64,000 bases of DNA from Anthoceros angustus. Lineage: Eukaryota; Streptophyta; Anthocerotopsida; Anthocerotales; Anthocerotaceae. The position numbers and the translations under genes are program-made. The notes under the pieces were generated by a model, which saw nothing but the letters and a program-made list of their open reading frames with translations, ran no database searches and was not told the DNA's origin. Shown here in pieces: positions 42,650 through 53,674 of this stretch. Each line of letters starts with the position of its first letter. Positions within the stretch are counted from its first letter, which is position 1. The DNA is taken from the NCBI GenBank assembly GCA_010909165.1, contig MU008166.1:806001-870000 (forward strand), in the 5' to 3' direction.

Positions 42650-44878
42650 ACTGCATACCTCAAACTTTGTGTGCCTACAGATGATGTCATACAAACCTAG
42701 CATAATTGGTGGATGCGTACCGAATGTTTGCACACCAAACCTCAAAGCAATCACCCATCAGCCTTCAGACCAGTGCGTCTGCTCACCTTAAATACTTCAG
42801 TTTCAGATTTGGAAACGTCACCCATGGCTAGCTCACCTTCTTCGCAAAAACTTGCTGCTCTGATTCGGTATAGATTTTTGCCACTAATACTAGAATCTCT
42901 CTCCCATGTGATGGAATCACGCTCCTGTGTCCTGCAGAAGTACCGCTCTGGTCAGCACAACTTTCATTCCGGCATTGAAGAAATCAACTCTGTGACGATG
43001 GAATATACCGACAGGAGTAATGCGATGCCACACAAGGACGCCACAGGACCCGGTCCGACAAATGCAGAAAACCTGCGAATTTAATTAGGTTTCTGGAGAC
43101 GGTTAACGATCAAACACATTCTTCGACGCAACCTTTCAGAGGAAAACCACCATGAACAGTTGCACGCCGCTTCCTATGTAGGTACCAATCCCGATAACGT
43201 GAGCGCAACAGCCCCAGTCACATGGATTTCATTCACGGATGATATGCGGAAGGCAAACAATACCCCGGAACATTACATTCCATACAGTATTGGGTACAGA
43301 AAGATGGAACTTACAGAGAAGGTACCCAAAGAAGCCCAACAATGTAGGTTATCAAGTCGCCGCGAGTCGATGCTAACACCAAGACAATTCAAAGAAGGCA
43401 ACCAAGGATTCTATGTGGGTGTGTGCCCTGTCAACAGAGCGTGGGGTCTACGCGTACGCGACAGGGTCACGACGACAGGCGGGAAAGGAGAGATCGACAA
43501 AATACAGGCCCCCAGGTCTCCCAGGTCCCCCAGGACCTCCAGGACAAAGAAAGACCCTGTGCCTGGAAGGCGGTAAGGAAGAACTGACTTGGACTTGTTT
43601 CCCTGTCTACCTTGTCCCAGATGAGGAGGAGACGAAACAGAGGAAGAAAGAAAACAACTGGCAAACGTTACTGGATGTGTACTGGATTTCGATGTCACTG
43701 AGTTCTAACCGAGGAAAGCCGGTCCCTAAAGGACACCGCAGTTAAGCACAGTCGGGTTTAGAATGCATTTCATTTCAGATGAGATGCCAGTACCCGATGT
43801 CCTGAAGCAGGAAGCAGACGGTAATTGTCTCAAGTGACAGCAAATGCTTGCCAAGTGGAAAACAACAAAGACATGAACTCCACTGCGTGGTGGTGTAGCG
43901 TAATGGACATCGTTCTCACAACAAGATTCGCAAGCCATGAAATTATCTGACAATTTCATATCAGCCGCATGTGATAGGAGCAGCAAAGTCCATTCCTTCC
44001 GCTGAAAATAGCCCGCTCATGTATTTTGACAGGCATAGCAAGCAATCAGTGCATCCCAAGTGACAAGGTCTGATTTGGCCAACACCTCATGCAAGGCTAC
44101 ATACAGCGCATCAACCATGTCCCCAGATTCAAGCCCAAAGCCCATGATTTGCTTACCCAGCTACCAGGGCAATCCATGTGACCATATCCTTTGTGACCAT
44201 TTGCCAGGCTGTCAAAAACCCTGCGTGCATCCCCGAGTTCGTCACATTTTGCATACATGTCCACCACGCAGTTGCCACCAAGCTAGCTGGGAAGACTGTA
44301 ACTGTGCCACACGTTAAAGTGGACTTCAAATTCTGTCACACGAGTCAGGAGTGATGCCGCCTCCATCAACTTCCTCCGTGAACACACATTGCTTGAAGGT
44401 TAGCGTGAACTAAGTGTGACCAAGTAAAGAAACTTGGGACGCACAGATCTTGAAGGCCTTGCGCCAAACGGTCTCGCACCCGAAAAATCGGCTTCTCCTA
44501 TTCGACGGGACCGACTCCTCATATGAAACGAGCTTTTTAACCTAATGTTTAGATAATTCTCTATTTGCTAATCCTATTCCGTTTCACCCCTAAGTCTCAC
44601 TCCTTTACAAACCCAATTTCGCTGTGGGGTCCTTCTTGGCTTGCTCTCTTTCAACTTGCAGCTGTGGGCCCCTCTTGATAACTTTGGATGCACTTGGCTC
44701 GCTGTTCTGCAGGTGGGTAGCGTATCGCTACGCATGATGCCATCAGGGACGTCATGTTCTCTATTCCTAGGGAAGATGGGATCCTTCCATTTAAGGAGCG
44801 CCCTTATACCCTACACAACGGGATTTCGATTAGGGCTGATTTATTTTTGGCCCGGAGGATCAGGTTTCGGTTGCTGAT
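42650..44878. other. Region without a supported gene
   Basis: Short frames at 42713-43084 and 43160-43576 do not resemble known proteins. A proline-rich low-complexity run (CCCAGGTCTCCCAGGTCCCC...) lies at 43508-43550. The left end is the upstream region of the MGCKVSK gene. Nothing else stands out. Confidence 0.45.
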
Positions 44879-45290
44879 GTGGTTGTAACCGATCCCACCC
44901 GGGACAGTGTCTGCGAACATGTTATTCTTAACCGTCCAGGCTGGGCGGCGGAGGGATGCACGATGGCTAAGGTCCACAAGTCATGGAGGACGGCAAAGCC
45001 ATGGGCAAGGATTTCTCTAGGTTCATCAAGGCCTGCGCCAAGGCTTATCATAGCCGCAAGAATGGGGTTGGCCTCCCCCTTTCTTGTATTGTTGCTTTCT
45101 TCCGGCAGAGGGTTTTCATCCCTCTGCAGAGAGCGTTGGCCAATGCAATGCACAAAACGACAGCGAGCGCAGGAGATGCAACTTCTTCGACGCTGGTGGT
45201 AAGTAGGCCTTTTCACATCCCTGACCACGACGTTCTTCGGGCGGTTCGTAGTTTTGAAATGCATGATCGTGGGGGCTAGTCCCCCTGGCA
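44879..45290 (+). other. Possible small coding relic, unassigned
   Basis: Overlapping frames at 44879-45202 and 44983-45279 give a Lys/Arg-rich stretch (DFSRFIKACAKAYHSRKNGV, then AFFRQRVFIPLQRALANAMH) of protein-like composition but no family I know. It may be a transposon remnant. The following 45.3-46.2 kb is AT-rich and empty. Confidence 0.25.
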
Positions 45291-46218
45291 TGGTGCCCTT
45301 CGTTGGGTTTTTTCCGCTTTGTTTTTGGGGTGGATGGGTTTTTCCCATTTCTATAATAAAGTCTTCTTATCCACTTACAAACCCACTTGTGATATGTGAC
45401 CAATTTAGAGGCCAAGAACATGCCATCACATTATATATCACAACGAAAATAATTAATAATTTTATTTAAATAATATTATATTATAAAATAAATTTATATA
45501 ATTAAATATCGATAATTAGATGCAAGTAATCCAGTTGGATGTTATACCACATTATGACCAGCCCACTATTCTTACTTTAGATGTTGCACCATAGTGTACA
45601 CATTACTCCACTTTTACTTGAAAATTTCATGTTCAAGGTAACAAGCTTGCCAGGTAGCTCTGAATTAAGGGTTTTGGCCACATAATCTTGCATAGAACAT
45701 TATCTTTCAAACTAGGCTCATATTTGTGATAGTTGTATAGGTTTTAGCAATACTTAGTGTATTATAAGAGCTAATGACTTTTTGACCCCTTTGCTCATCT
45801 TTCAACCTTCAAAACTTTATGTCAAATTTTGTGTCGTCCTACTAAGCGAACACGCAAACTCCCACATAATTTTGGATAAAACATCGTTGTAGAGTCAATT
45901 TCAGGGGGTTGTACGTATCCTTGTTCAACAAACAACTCAGCTCGGCTTTTCAGTCCATCCTTGTAGACCCTTCTATTCCGAGGACCAAATGTTAGAGTAG
46001 GCAAGACCCCAAGAAAGTTTGCAGGCTATTAAAATCCGTTTGACAACGTGAAGCAATTTGCCTAGGTATGGAACGAAACTATTGATCTGCATCTCAAGAA
46101 ATGTAGTTTCAGACCTCTCACCGCCGACACCAGTGTTTATATGTTGAAGACCAAGGATAAGTTTTTCATCGTCGCATTCTATGCAACTAAGGATAATTGT
46201 GGTGGAAGGGTTCAGGGC

Positions 46219-46349
46219 TGGGGCGCCGGCCGGCCGGTGCCCCAAACCACCTGCACCTTCCTTGAATCTTATAAACCAGTCCGGATCTGGCGTTGGCAGC
46301 TCTTGGGGTACCTGTACATGACCTGGGGCGCCGGCCGGCCGGCGCCCCA
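46219..46349. repeat. Pair of 26-bp GC-rich palindromes
   Basis: TGGGGCGCCGGCCGGCCGG then CGCCCCA at 46324-46349 is a perfect 26-bp palindrome. A copy with one change (GGTGCCCCA) lies 105 bp to the left at 46219-46244. Both stand in otherwise moderate-GC DNA. Confidence 0.92.
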
Positions 46350-46394
46350 GCCGCGCATCCGGGTCATATTGCATGGTCGGAACCATCACGGAAG

Positions 46395-46455
46395 GAGTCG
46401 GAGTTAGAACATTGGGAAGGTCTTCAGGACCTTCCCAATGTTCTAACTCCGACTC
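46395..46455. repeat. Perfect 28-bp inverted repeat with 5-base loop
   Basis: The left arm 46395-46422 and right arm 46428-46455 are exact reverse complements (GAGTCGGAGTTAGAACATTG... / ...CAATGTTCTAACTCCGACTC). The loop is TTCAG. The sequence would form a long hairpin in single-stranded DNA or RNA. Confidence 0.96.
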
Positions 46456-46479
46456 ATCTATCATTCAGTATGTGAAAGA

Positions 46480-47190
46480 TCTTTTGTCTCAGGAAAATGA
46501 TGTCATGGACATCGGCCCTCTTCGCTATGCACTTGGTGCGTAGTTTGAGCTTCGACCAAAAGAGCTTCATCCATCAACAATACTACGTGCATCAATTGCT
46601 TGACATGTTTCAACTCAGAGACGCCAAGCTAGTGTTAATACCAATTGCTGCAAGAGTTAAAGATAAATTTCAGCAGAAGACTGCCCAACCACTCCAGAGG
46701 TCGCGAAAGAGATGACCGTACCTTACAGTGAAGCCATGGGCAGCCTCCTCTACCTCTCTATCTGGACCAGGCCTGACAACGCCAAGGCAGTCAACATCAC
46801 ACCTCGATACCTTCCGAATCGTGGAAGAGCACACTGGACTTACGTCAAGCAAATCCTTCACTACTTGAAAGGAAGGTCACTTAGACTCACATGTAGAGGT
46901 GATGGATCAACTAAATTGAAGCTAACCTCATTTTCAAACGCAGATTAGGAAGGAGACCCCGATGCTAGGAGGTCCACTCCAACCTATTACATGATGAACA
47001 ATCACTCTGCCATCTCCTGGACCTGCAAGGAGATACAAACAGTACACACACATCATCTAGTATAGAAGCCGAGTACGCAGCAACCACACTTGCCACCGAA
47101 GAGATACTTTGGATCAGGAAGTTTTTGCACAATATTCAGGAGAAGCAAAATGAGCCCACGGAGTTGATGTGCAACAATCAATCAACTATT
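46480..47190 (+). mobile_element. Ty1/copia pol fragment (RT end and RNase H), decayed
   Basis: The frames give VPYSEAMGSLLYLSIWTRPD, RAHWTYVKQILHYLKG and SNAD, then DPDARRST, and in another frame IEAEYAATTLATEEILWIRK. These are the conserved end of copia reverse transcriptase and its RNase H. Breaks: TAG at 46946-46948 directly after SNAD, a frameshift before IEAEYAA (about 47050), and further shifts upstream of 46700. No LTRs were recognised around it. It is an old, inactive fragment. Confidence 0.88.
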
Positions 47191-49022
47191 GGCTCGTCTA
47201 TGCATACAGGGATTTCGACCTGTGAATGCGACTCTGCCCTTGCTGCATTTTGAACCATATCTTGCTCGTCGTCCTAATGAGGGACAACGTATTGCCACAC
47301 ATGATACCATTTGTGATACCATGTTTGCAATGACTCTCAAAGGTGGTTACATGGCTTGGAGAGAGCGTTGGTATGTTTGACGTACAGGTCGACGATTACG
47401 GTGAACTTGTACCTCGTCCAATGTAACCAAATCTCAATGGTAGACGTGGTGGCAACTGGCTTCACGAGGACTCCACCTCTGAACAGGTCATCCTAAACCG
47501 TCCAATTGAGTGGCAGCTGGAGCGGGCAACTAGAGAGGTCACTAGGTTATAATAGGGGAATGAAGGCTGGCTACCTCTTCATTCCACTTGCCTTAGAGAC
47601 TCATAGGGTGTTGGCTAAGGACTTTGATAAATGGGTATAAGATTTTTCTTTCTTTTTCTTAACAAAAATTATTGATAGATAGTTAAAGAGTTTCTTATTA
47701 TAGAGATCATAATCTAAAGAGGCCCGGGAGCATATATACACATAGGATATTGGGTACCTATGCAAAACTTAAACTTTCTGGGAATACCTACATGAAGAAG
47801 AAAAAGAAATCGTCTATCATAATCCACTTGATGAAATTTTTTATTCAATATTTTTCATTCCACTACCATGGGATTTTTCATTCCACTACCATGGGATTTT
47901 TCATTCATTGACCTGACTTGTAGTTAACAACTTGTACCTGATAAAAGGACCTACAAATGTCCTTCACCTCCTATTGTTTTCGATAGAGAGAGACTTCATG
48001 TAGAAAGAAAAGAGATAAACACCAACTACTGTTTCATAAGCCGAATAGGTATTAAATTTCTAAAGCTTACAATTGCCGCAGTTCAAGTCTACGTACAAGT
48101 TAGTTGACGTGTGCCGTACATCCAGGTACAGTCGACCGTCCGCGTGCGCTTAGAAGTAGTGGAAGGAGCCTAGAGGGTTAAGCTGACCGGGAATGACATC
48201 ACAAAGTAACCGGTTATTCTCCGGTGACGTGGGCCTCCAAGTTTTACGCGCCTGGCCAGTCGAGCCAGACGCCTGCCTGCTCTTTCTGCCTTCCCCGAAG
48301 TGGCAGATGCGATGGTCTAGCTGCCGGTCTCAGTTACAACCTTACCATCTTACATTCCTGGGTGTCGCCTAGATTTGCCGTTGTCCGCTGTATCTACGAC
48401 TGTGTCCTCGCCGTATCGTATCTGCAGGCGTGAGCTCCTATTCTTCCCCTCGGTCTTGGCTGCCTTTTCTCTTGTCTGCCGAGACTGTGGATCTTGAGCT
48501 CCGGAAGGTGCTGCTTGGCGGGCGGCGGCGTGCTGGACCTGGGGTCCTGGAGAGCCTGCGCTGTGGCCTGCGGGTTCTGGCGGCAAGGCGATAGTTCCGA
48601 GGATTTGGGGCGTGGAGCAGTTTGCCGCCTCTGATATGATGCGGGGAAGGACTGGGTTGAAGGTTTGATGGTGGCAAGGGTGCCGTTTATAATTATGACG
48701 GCGGGGGGAGGTTTTGGGCGGCTTCGTTGGTGAATTTGCATTCCGGGAGCCGCGGGGTCGGTGCAGGTGGAGAATTGCTGGGGAGAGGAGTTGGCTCGGG
48801 TGGATCGCTTTAGAGGGTAGCTGTGGAGAGGCGGCTTGGCTGGAAGTGGTTGTGAAGTGGCTCCGCACGGGGAGATTGTGTGGGGGTGAGCGGGAGGTGG
48901 AGGAAGACGTTGGAGGTAGAGGAAGAGTTTGGCTCGCGCTAATTTTGCTGGAGGTCGGGGCGCCTTGGAACCCTAGTCTGTGACAGTATGTCGTGAAGGG
49001 AAGGTGTGGGAGGTGTGGAAGC
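47191..49022. other. AT-rich intergenic DNA, then the upstream region of importin alpha-9
   Basis: A 23-bp unit (TTTTTCATTCCACTACCATGGGA) repeats at 47850-47905. From about 48200 the DNA turns GC-rich and leads into the importin gene. Frames here, including a long minus-strand one at 48350-49024, are Ser/Pro-rich and look like shadows of GC-rich promoter DNA. Confidence 0.5.
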
Positions 49023-52000
49023 ATGGAGTTTTCGGAAGGGCGGGTTCAGGACGTGTTTGTCAGTAACGGAGAGCGGCCACGGCATCACGCGAATAAGACC
49101 TCAGGTGAGACAGGAAAATGACGGTATGCGCTGTGCTGGTTGGTTTGTTGGTTTGGTGCGTGAGGAGCTGGTGCAGTAGCTCCGTTTCTAGCTTTAAGGA
49201 TGGACGGGCGTGGTAATAATGTTTTTGCCTTGTGTTGGGGTTGGTGCAGTTGTGAACTCGGCTGGGCAGCGTCGGCGGCAGCTGGCCTCGTTAGTGGGCA
49301 GGGAGAGACGCGAGGCACTCGTCAGGGAAAAAAGGTTCCGCACAGCTGAACCTTGTCTCGATGGAGAGTCCATGGACACGGAGAGTGCGGAATCAGATGG
49401 TCTGGAGGACAAGACACGCTTAGCTGTGGAGAAGCTCAAGCTGGCGATTTTTGAGCAGTATGGTTTCTCGGCCGGTTTTTTTGGTGGTTACAGCCCTTGT
49501 TGCTCTTTTTGCTCTGTGGTGGAGCAAAATCCTGATGTCTTGCTATCTGCAGGAGATCGACTAAGAAGCTTGTTGCGCTGAAGAACTTGCGAAAGCTGTT
49601 ATCTTGTAGATCAATGCCACCTTTAGATGTTGCTGTCAAAGCGGGAGCTGTGCCACTACTCGTGGACTGCCTTAGTTTGGGCTCCTCAGAGGGTCAGGTA
49701 CTCGTGTCTAGTTTGTCTGTCATTGTTTCTTTATTATTTAGATCCCATACGCTGTTAGCAGTGCAAGTTGCTAACCTTGTTCTTTACCTTGCTTATGTTG
49801 CGGTGTTATTTCTTGCAGTTGATAGAGGCAGCATGGTCTCTTACAAACATTGCATCGGGAGAGCCAGAGCATACGCGGGCAGTGGTACCTGCAATTCCAC
49901 TTCTAATTGCCCACATAGGTGGTGAGTTCATATTATTTGCTTGTGCACGAGTTTGTGACAAAATGGTCATTCTAGCTTGGTAGCGAAACAGAGTTTGCGA
50001 AACAAAAAAATTCATTGATTTAATAGCGGCATTGATGCTAGTACATGCGCCCAAGTCAGTCGCGTGGGAATTCTGAAGATGTTGAAACTTTGAAGCAGAT
50101 CCTAAGACTTCACCAGTAGTAGCAGAACAGTGTACGTGGGCAATTGGGAATTGTGCTGGGGATTCTACCTCCGTGAGGGTGTCCCTAATCAATCAAGGAG
50201 CATTACTTCCAATTTACCATCTGATGGCTTCTCTAAGGACCTCCCTAGCGAAGATAGCCTGTTGGGCTATGTCAAATTTGATAAAGGTTTGCAGCTCTTG
50301 TTATGTTTTGGATAAGAAACTGGCATGCAGGGATCTGGTGTCACTTTGGGAGGTCTGAGTTCTACATGTTGCTAGTTGAAGGGAAGGAATGCTGATTGTT
50401 CTTTTTGTGGTACTTCTGAAGGGTCCAGACCCAAGTGCAGCCATTGAGCTGATAAAGTTGAGGAATACTGCAAATATGCTCATCACTTACATCGCAACAG
50501 GGTCTGTCTCTGGCAATGGCTATTAAACTCTTCAGTTTGTTTCTGCACTTTGGTACATTACCAGAATTCTAATATGTTTCAGCTCTTGGATTGGCAGTGA
50601 TGATGAACTGGCCACCGAAGCTGCATGGGTTCTGGTCTATCTTACATCGATGTCTGAACAAAATGCGGATGTCTTGGTGAGGTCTGGGCTGTTCCCACCC
50701 CTTGTAACTCGCCTTGCAATATCACAAAATGCCAGCTTGTTGTCTCCGGTAAGCATTCCTTAACTTCCAGACTTTGAGCTCCGTTCAGTTTGTGGTGGTT
50801 ACTGTGCCTGCGGAGTGGGCATAAGTGTAACATGACTTGCCGGCTTTCCTTAGATTTTACGTACTATTGGCAACATCTTAGCAGGGGACACGGAAAATAC
50901 AAAAGCAGACAACCTTCTTGCTGCAGGTCAAATCTTAACTGGTAACTTGTTATTCCTTTACTGGATTAGCATGTCAGAGACTGACCCCCTTTTTTTTGTC
51001 TGGGTACGGCTTGTATTCCTGTATGGCATTTGTATCCTGACCTGAATGGGTACGCCACATCTCTGCATGTTGGGTGGTCAGGAGCAGCAAAAGTCACACC
51101 CACAAGTAGCATCAGTCTTCAAAGTTAGCTCCAAGTTATGTTCTCCTACAAGTTCTTATTACTAAACTTTTTCATTGTTTCCTACTCGCAATGTTCAATC
51201 TACAGGTGGGTTTGTTGGAACGGTGTCTCGTTTTCTGGAGAGTGAGCATCGGAGTGTGCAAAAGGTAGTTGTACAGCCCACCACAGTTGTTTCCATTCTT
51301 GTCTTTGTTCCTGAGCTGTAGAGCTGTCATCTACCGTTTTGCATTGGTCAAGTTGTTGGTAATGAGTTCTGTGGCAGCTTGGTAGTGCCGATCACCTTGT
51401 TCTGAAGGGATCAAATGCTTTTGCAGGAAGCAGCGTGGGTGGTGTCCAACCTTACAGCTGGTACTATGTCTCAAAAGCAGGCAGTGTTCATGGGAGGGGC
51501 TGTACCTCCGTTGCTGCATCTTCTTGCTACAGCAGCGTTTGGTGTGAGGAAGGAAGCAGCCTATGCTGTTGGTAATATGTGTCTCTGCGCTGGGGGAAAT
51601 TCACAGCCTATCTTGGATCATTTGACAGTGCTCCTGGATAAGGGTTGCTTACCAGGCTTCATTGCTCTTGTGAGGTCACCTGACATTGAAGCCGCAAGGC
51701 TGGGTCTTCAGTTTCTTGAGCTGGTTAGTGTTTCTGGTTGCAGCAGCTCCGAATATATACAAGTTTTGTCTTCTGGCCTTTTGACAGCTAGTTGTGTTCA
51801 ATTCTTTGTGTGCTCTAGGTGATGAAGTGGCTACCGGATGGGCAAGGGCCTCGGTTGGTAGAAAAGGAAGATGGTATTGATGCAATAGAATCACTGCAAA
51901 ACCATGTCAATGATGAGCTTAGTGATTTTGCAACAGCCCTTATCGACACATACTTTGGGCCAGATTACGGACTAGAGGAGGAATACGGACCCGGCATTCT

Positions 52001-52067
52001 TCAGGTTTTAAAGGGCGAACAAGAGAGTGCTTACCCACCTTGGCGGACAGGAGGAGTGGCCTTGTAA
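49023..52067 (+). CDS. IMPA9: Importin subunit alpha-9 (armadillo-repeat nuclear import receptor)
   Basis: Eleven exons: 49023-49104, 49250-49457, 49553-49697, 49819-49921, 50099-50286, 50422-50501, 50583-50748, 50854-50941, 51206-51264, 51427-51723 and 51819-52067, giving 554 aa; all phases close. The N-terminal basic patch AGQRRRQLASLVGRERREAL corresponds to the importin-beta-binding region of plant IMPA-9. Armadillo repeats follow, with the typical signatures AAWSLTNIASGEPE, QCTWAIGNCAGDS, ACWAMSNLIK, AAWVLVYLTSMSE, EAAWVVSNLTAG and EAAYAVGNMC, and the conserved ending LPDGQGPRLVEKEDGIDAIE...YFGPDYGLEEE. The role is an adaptor carrying NLS cargo to importin beta. The exon 8 donor could alternatively be 15 nt earlier (GCAG|GTCAAA), same phase. 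Confidence 0.93.
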
Positions 52068-53674
52068 GGAAAGGACGTCAGTTTCACAGGCAACTTTGCA
52101 CCCGTATCCAGCACCGTCGCTCGTACAGGGGACGTTGACTTCCACTGGCATTTGCAGGGGACCTCAACCAGAAATATTGTCCCATGTTTGCAGTGGTCCT
52201 GATACGACGGAGATATTCGGAGTTGGATTGTTGGAAAGACCTACGAATCTGGGTCCTATCGTGGAAGTAGCACCCGGAGATGCCATGGCCGGATCATTTG
52301 AAGGCCAGCGGAGTAGGCAGGAGTTTTTAAACAGCGCTGGACCATTTCTTACTGATATATTCATGTGTTCAGTTCTGGAGTTGCCTCCAATTCTTTTATG
52401 GCTCGAATAGCCATCAAGCTTATCAAGATGTGCCATGAGGATACCATTCGCATAGCCAGCCAGTCGCTTGCAGTCGACGTTCTAGACCGTATGAAGGTGG
52501 AACGTCTGGACTCTAGAACGCGTTAAATGTAATACTGTATTATTTTTTTGTGCATACTAGTATTTGTGCTCAGTGTATCACGTCTTTAAACTTCTTTGTA
52601 CCGCCATCTCCAAGCAGTTCAAACAAGTAGGAGCATAGGTGGGTTCTAGGTGAGTGGTGCAAACCAATGATTTGATCGATCCAAAAGAAACTGGCCTGGA
52701 GCAAACAGATAAGTCTGTGTTCGCAACGTACTTTGCAGAATAAGCGGCATTGTGGGGTTAATCTGTGCAATGTCATATTTAATTGATTGTACATGCATCC
52801 TCGATAAGCGCGGAGTCGTCCTAACGTGTAATAAGCAATTCTTAGTTGCTGTCACGTAATATCAGGAAAAGGTGGGTTGTGTGAGATTTAACAGGGTGGG
52901 AAAGGCAATCGTGGGTGAGGTTTACAGGCTCTCAGCCTTCCCAACCCTTCCAACCCTGCATTTCTCGAGATGGCAGAGCCAACTTCCCGTCTCTGATTTG
53001 AGGATGTCTTAGGTTCATATCTTGTGCCTGAGATACTGGTCGATGTTTCCAGGATTTGTTCCATGGTCCGTCACGGACTTGACAAATTGTCCTTCAAGGA
53101 CTTGACTCACAAATCTCAGTCATGGACATGACGACACGCAGGTTAAGCTGAAATCAAGGGCACTTGCCGTGTCTCTGGCTCAAAATGGAAGAGCATCCCA
53201 CAAGTCCAATCATATCGTACATTTGCCCGATTGGCATGATCAGACAATACACTAGGGCAATAGCCACCAAGTGCAGAACGAAGCTATTGTCAGTGTGCAT
53301 CCTTCAGGTGCCAGTCTTACTGCACACGAGGGGCTGCTGGCACCATGAGAAATGAAACAAATGTTCTGCTGACTAATCCAGCATGCGTACCAATAAAGGT
53401 TGCAGAACCACCGCAGAGACGTACAGCAACAGGCAGTGCGGTCAACACCTCCATGTCACGGTCGCCTCTGCGTAGGAAGAAGCCGCAGGACTTGCCAGGA
53501 GCTGACAGGAAAAACTTCCACCCGTGGAAGATGATCTTGATGAGCCCCTCCCTGCCAAGCACAAGGGCAATTCAAGAGCATGCCTGGACGTGATAACGCC
53601 TCTTGAGGGGGGGCACAATCATAGAACATATGTCCTGCCGTTTCCACTTTGAGGAACCTGTGCTCTTAGCTGTA
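52068..53674. other. Intergenic, 3' ends of convergent genes
   Basis: Lies between importin alpha-9 (plus) and MKP1 (minus). The first part is likely importin 3' UTR. I see no gene and no strong repeat. Confidence 0.5.

Noticed and set aside
43160-43576. 138-residue frame with a proline-rich end
   Set aside because: Low complexity and no recognisable domain. I could not find matching exons up- or downstream.
48350-49024. Ser/Pro-rich 224-residue frame on the minus strand
   Set aside because: Overlaps the GC-rich promoter and first exon of importin alpha-9; the composition fits antisense of that DNA.
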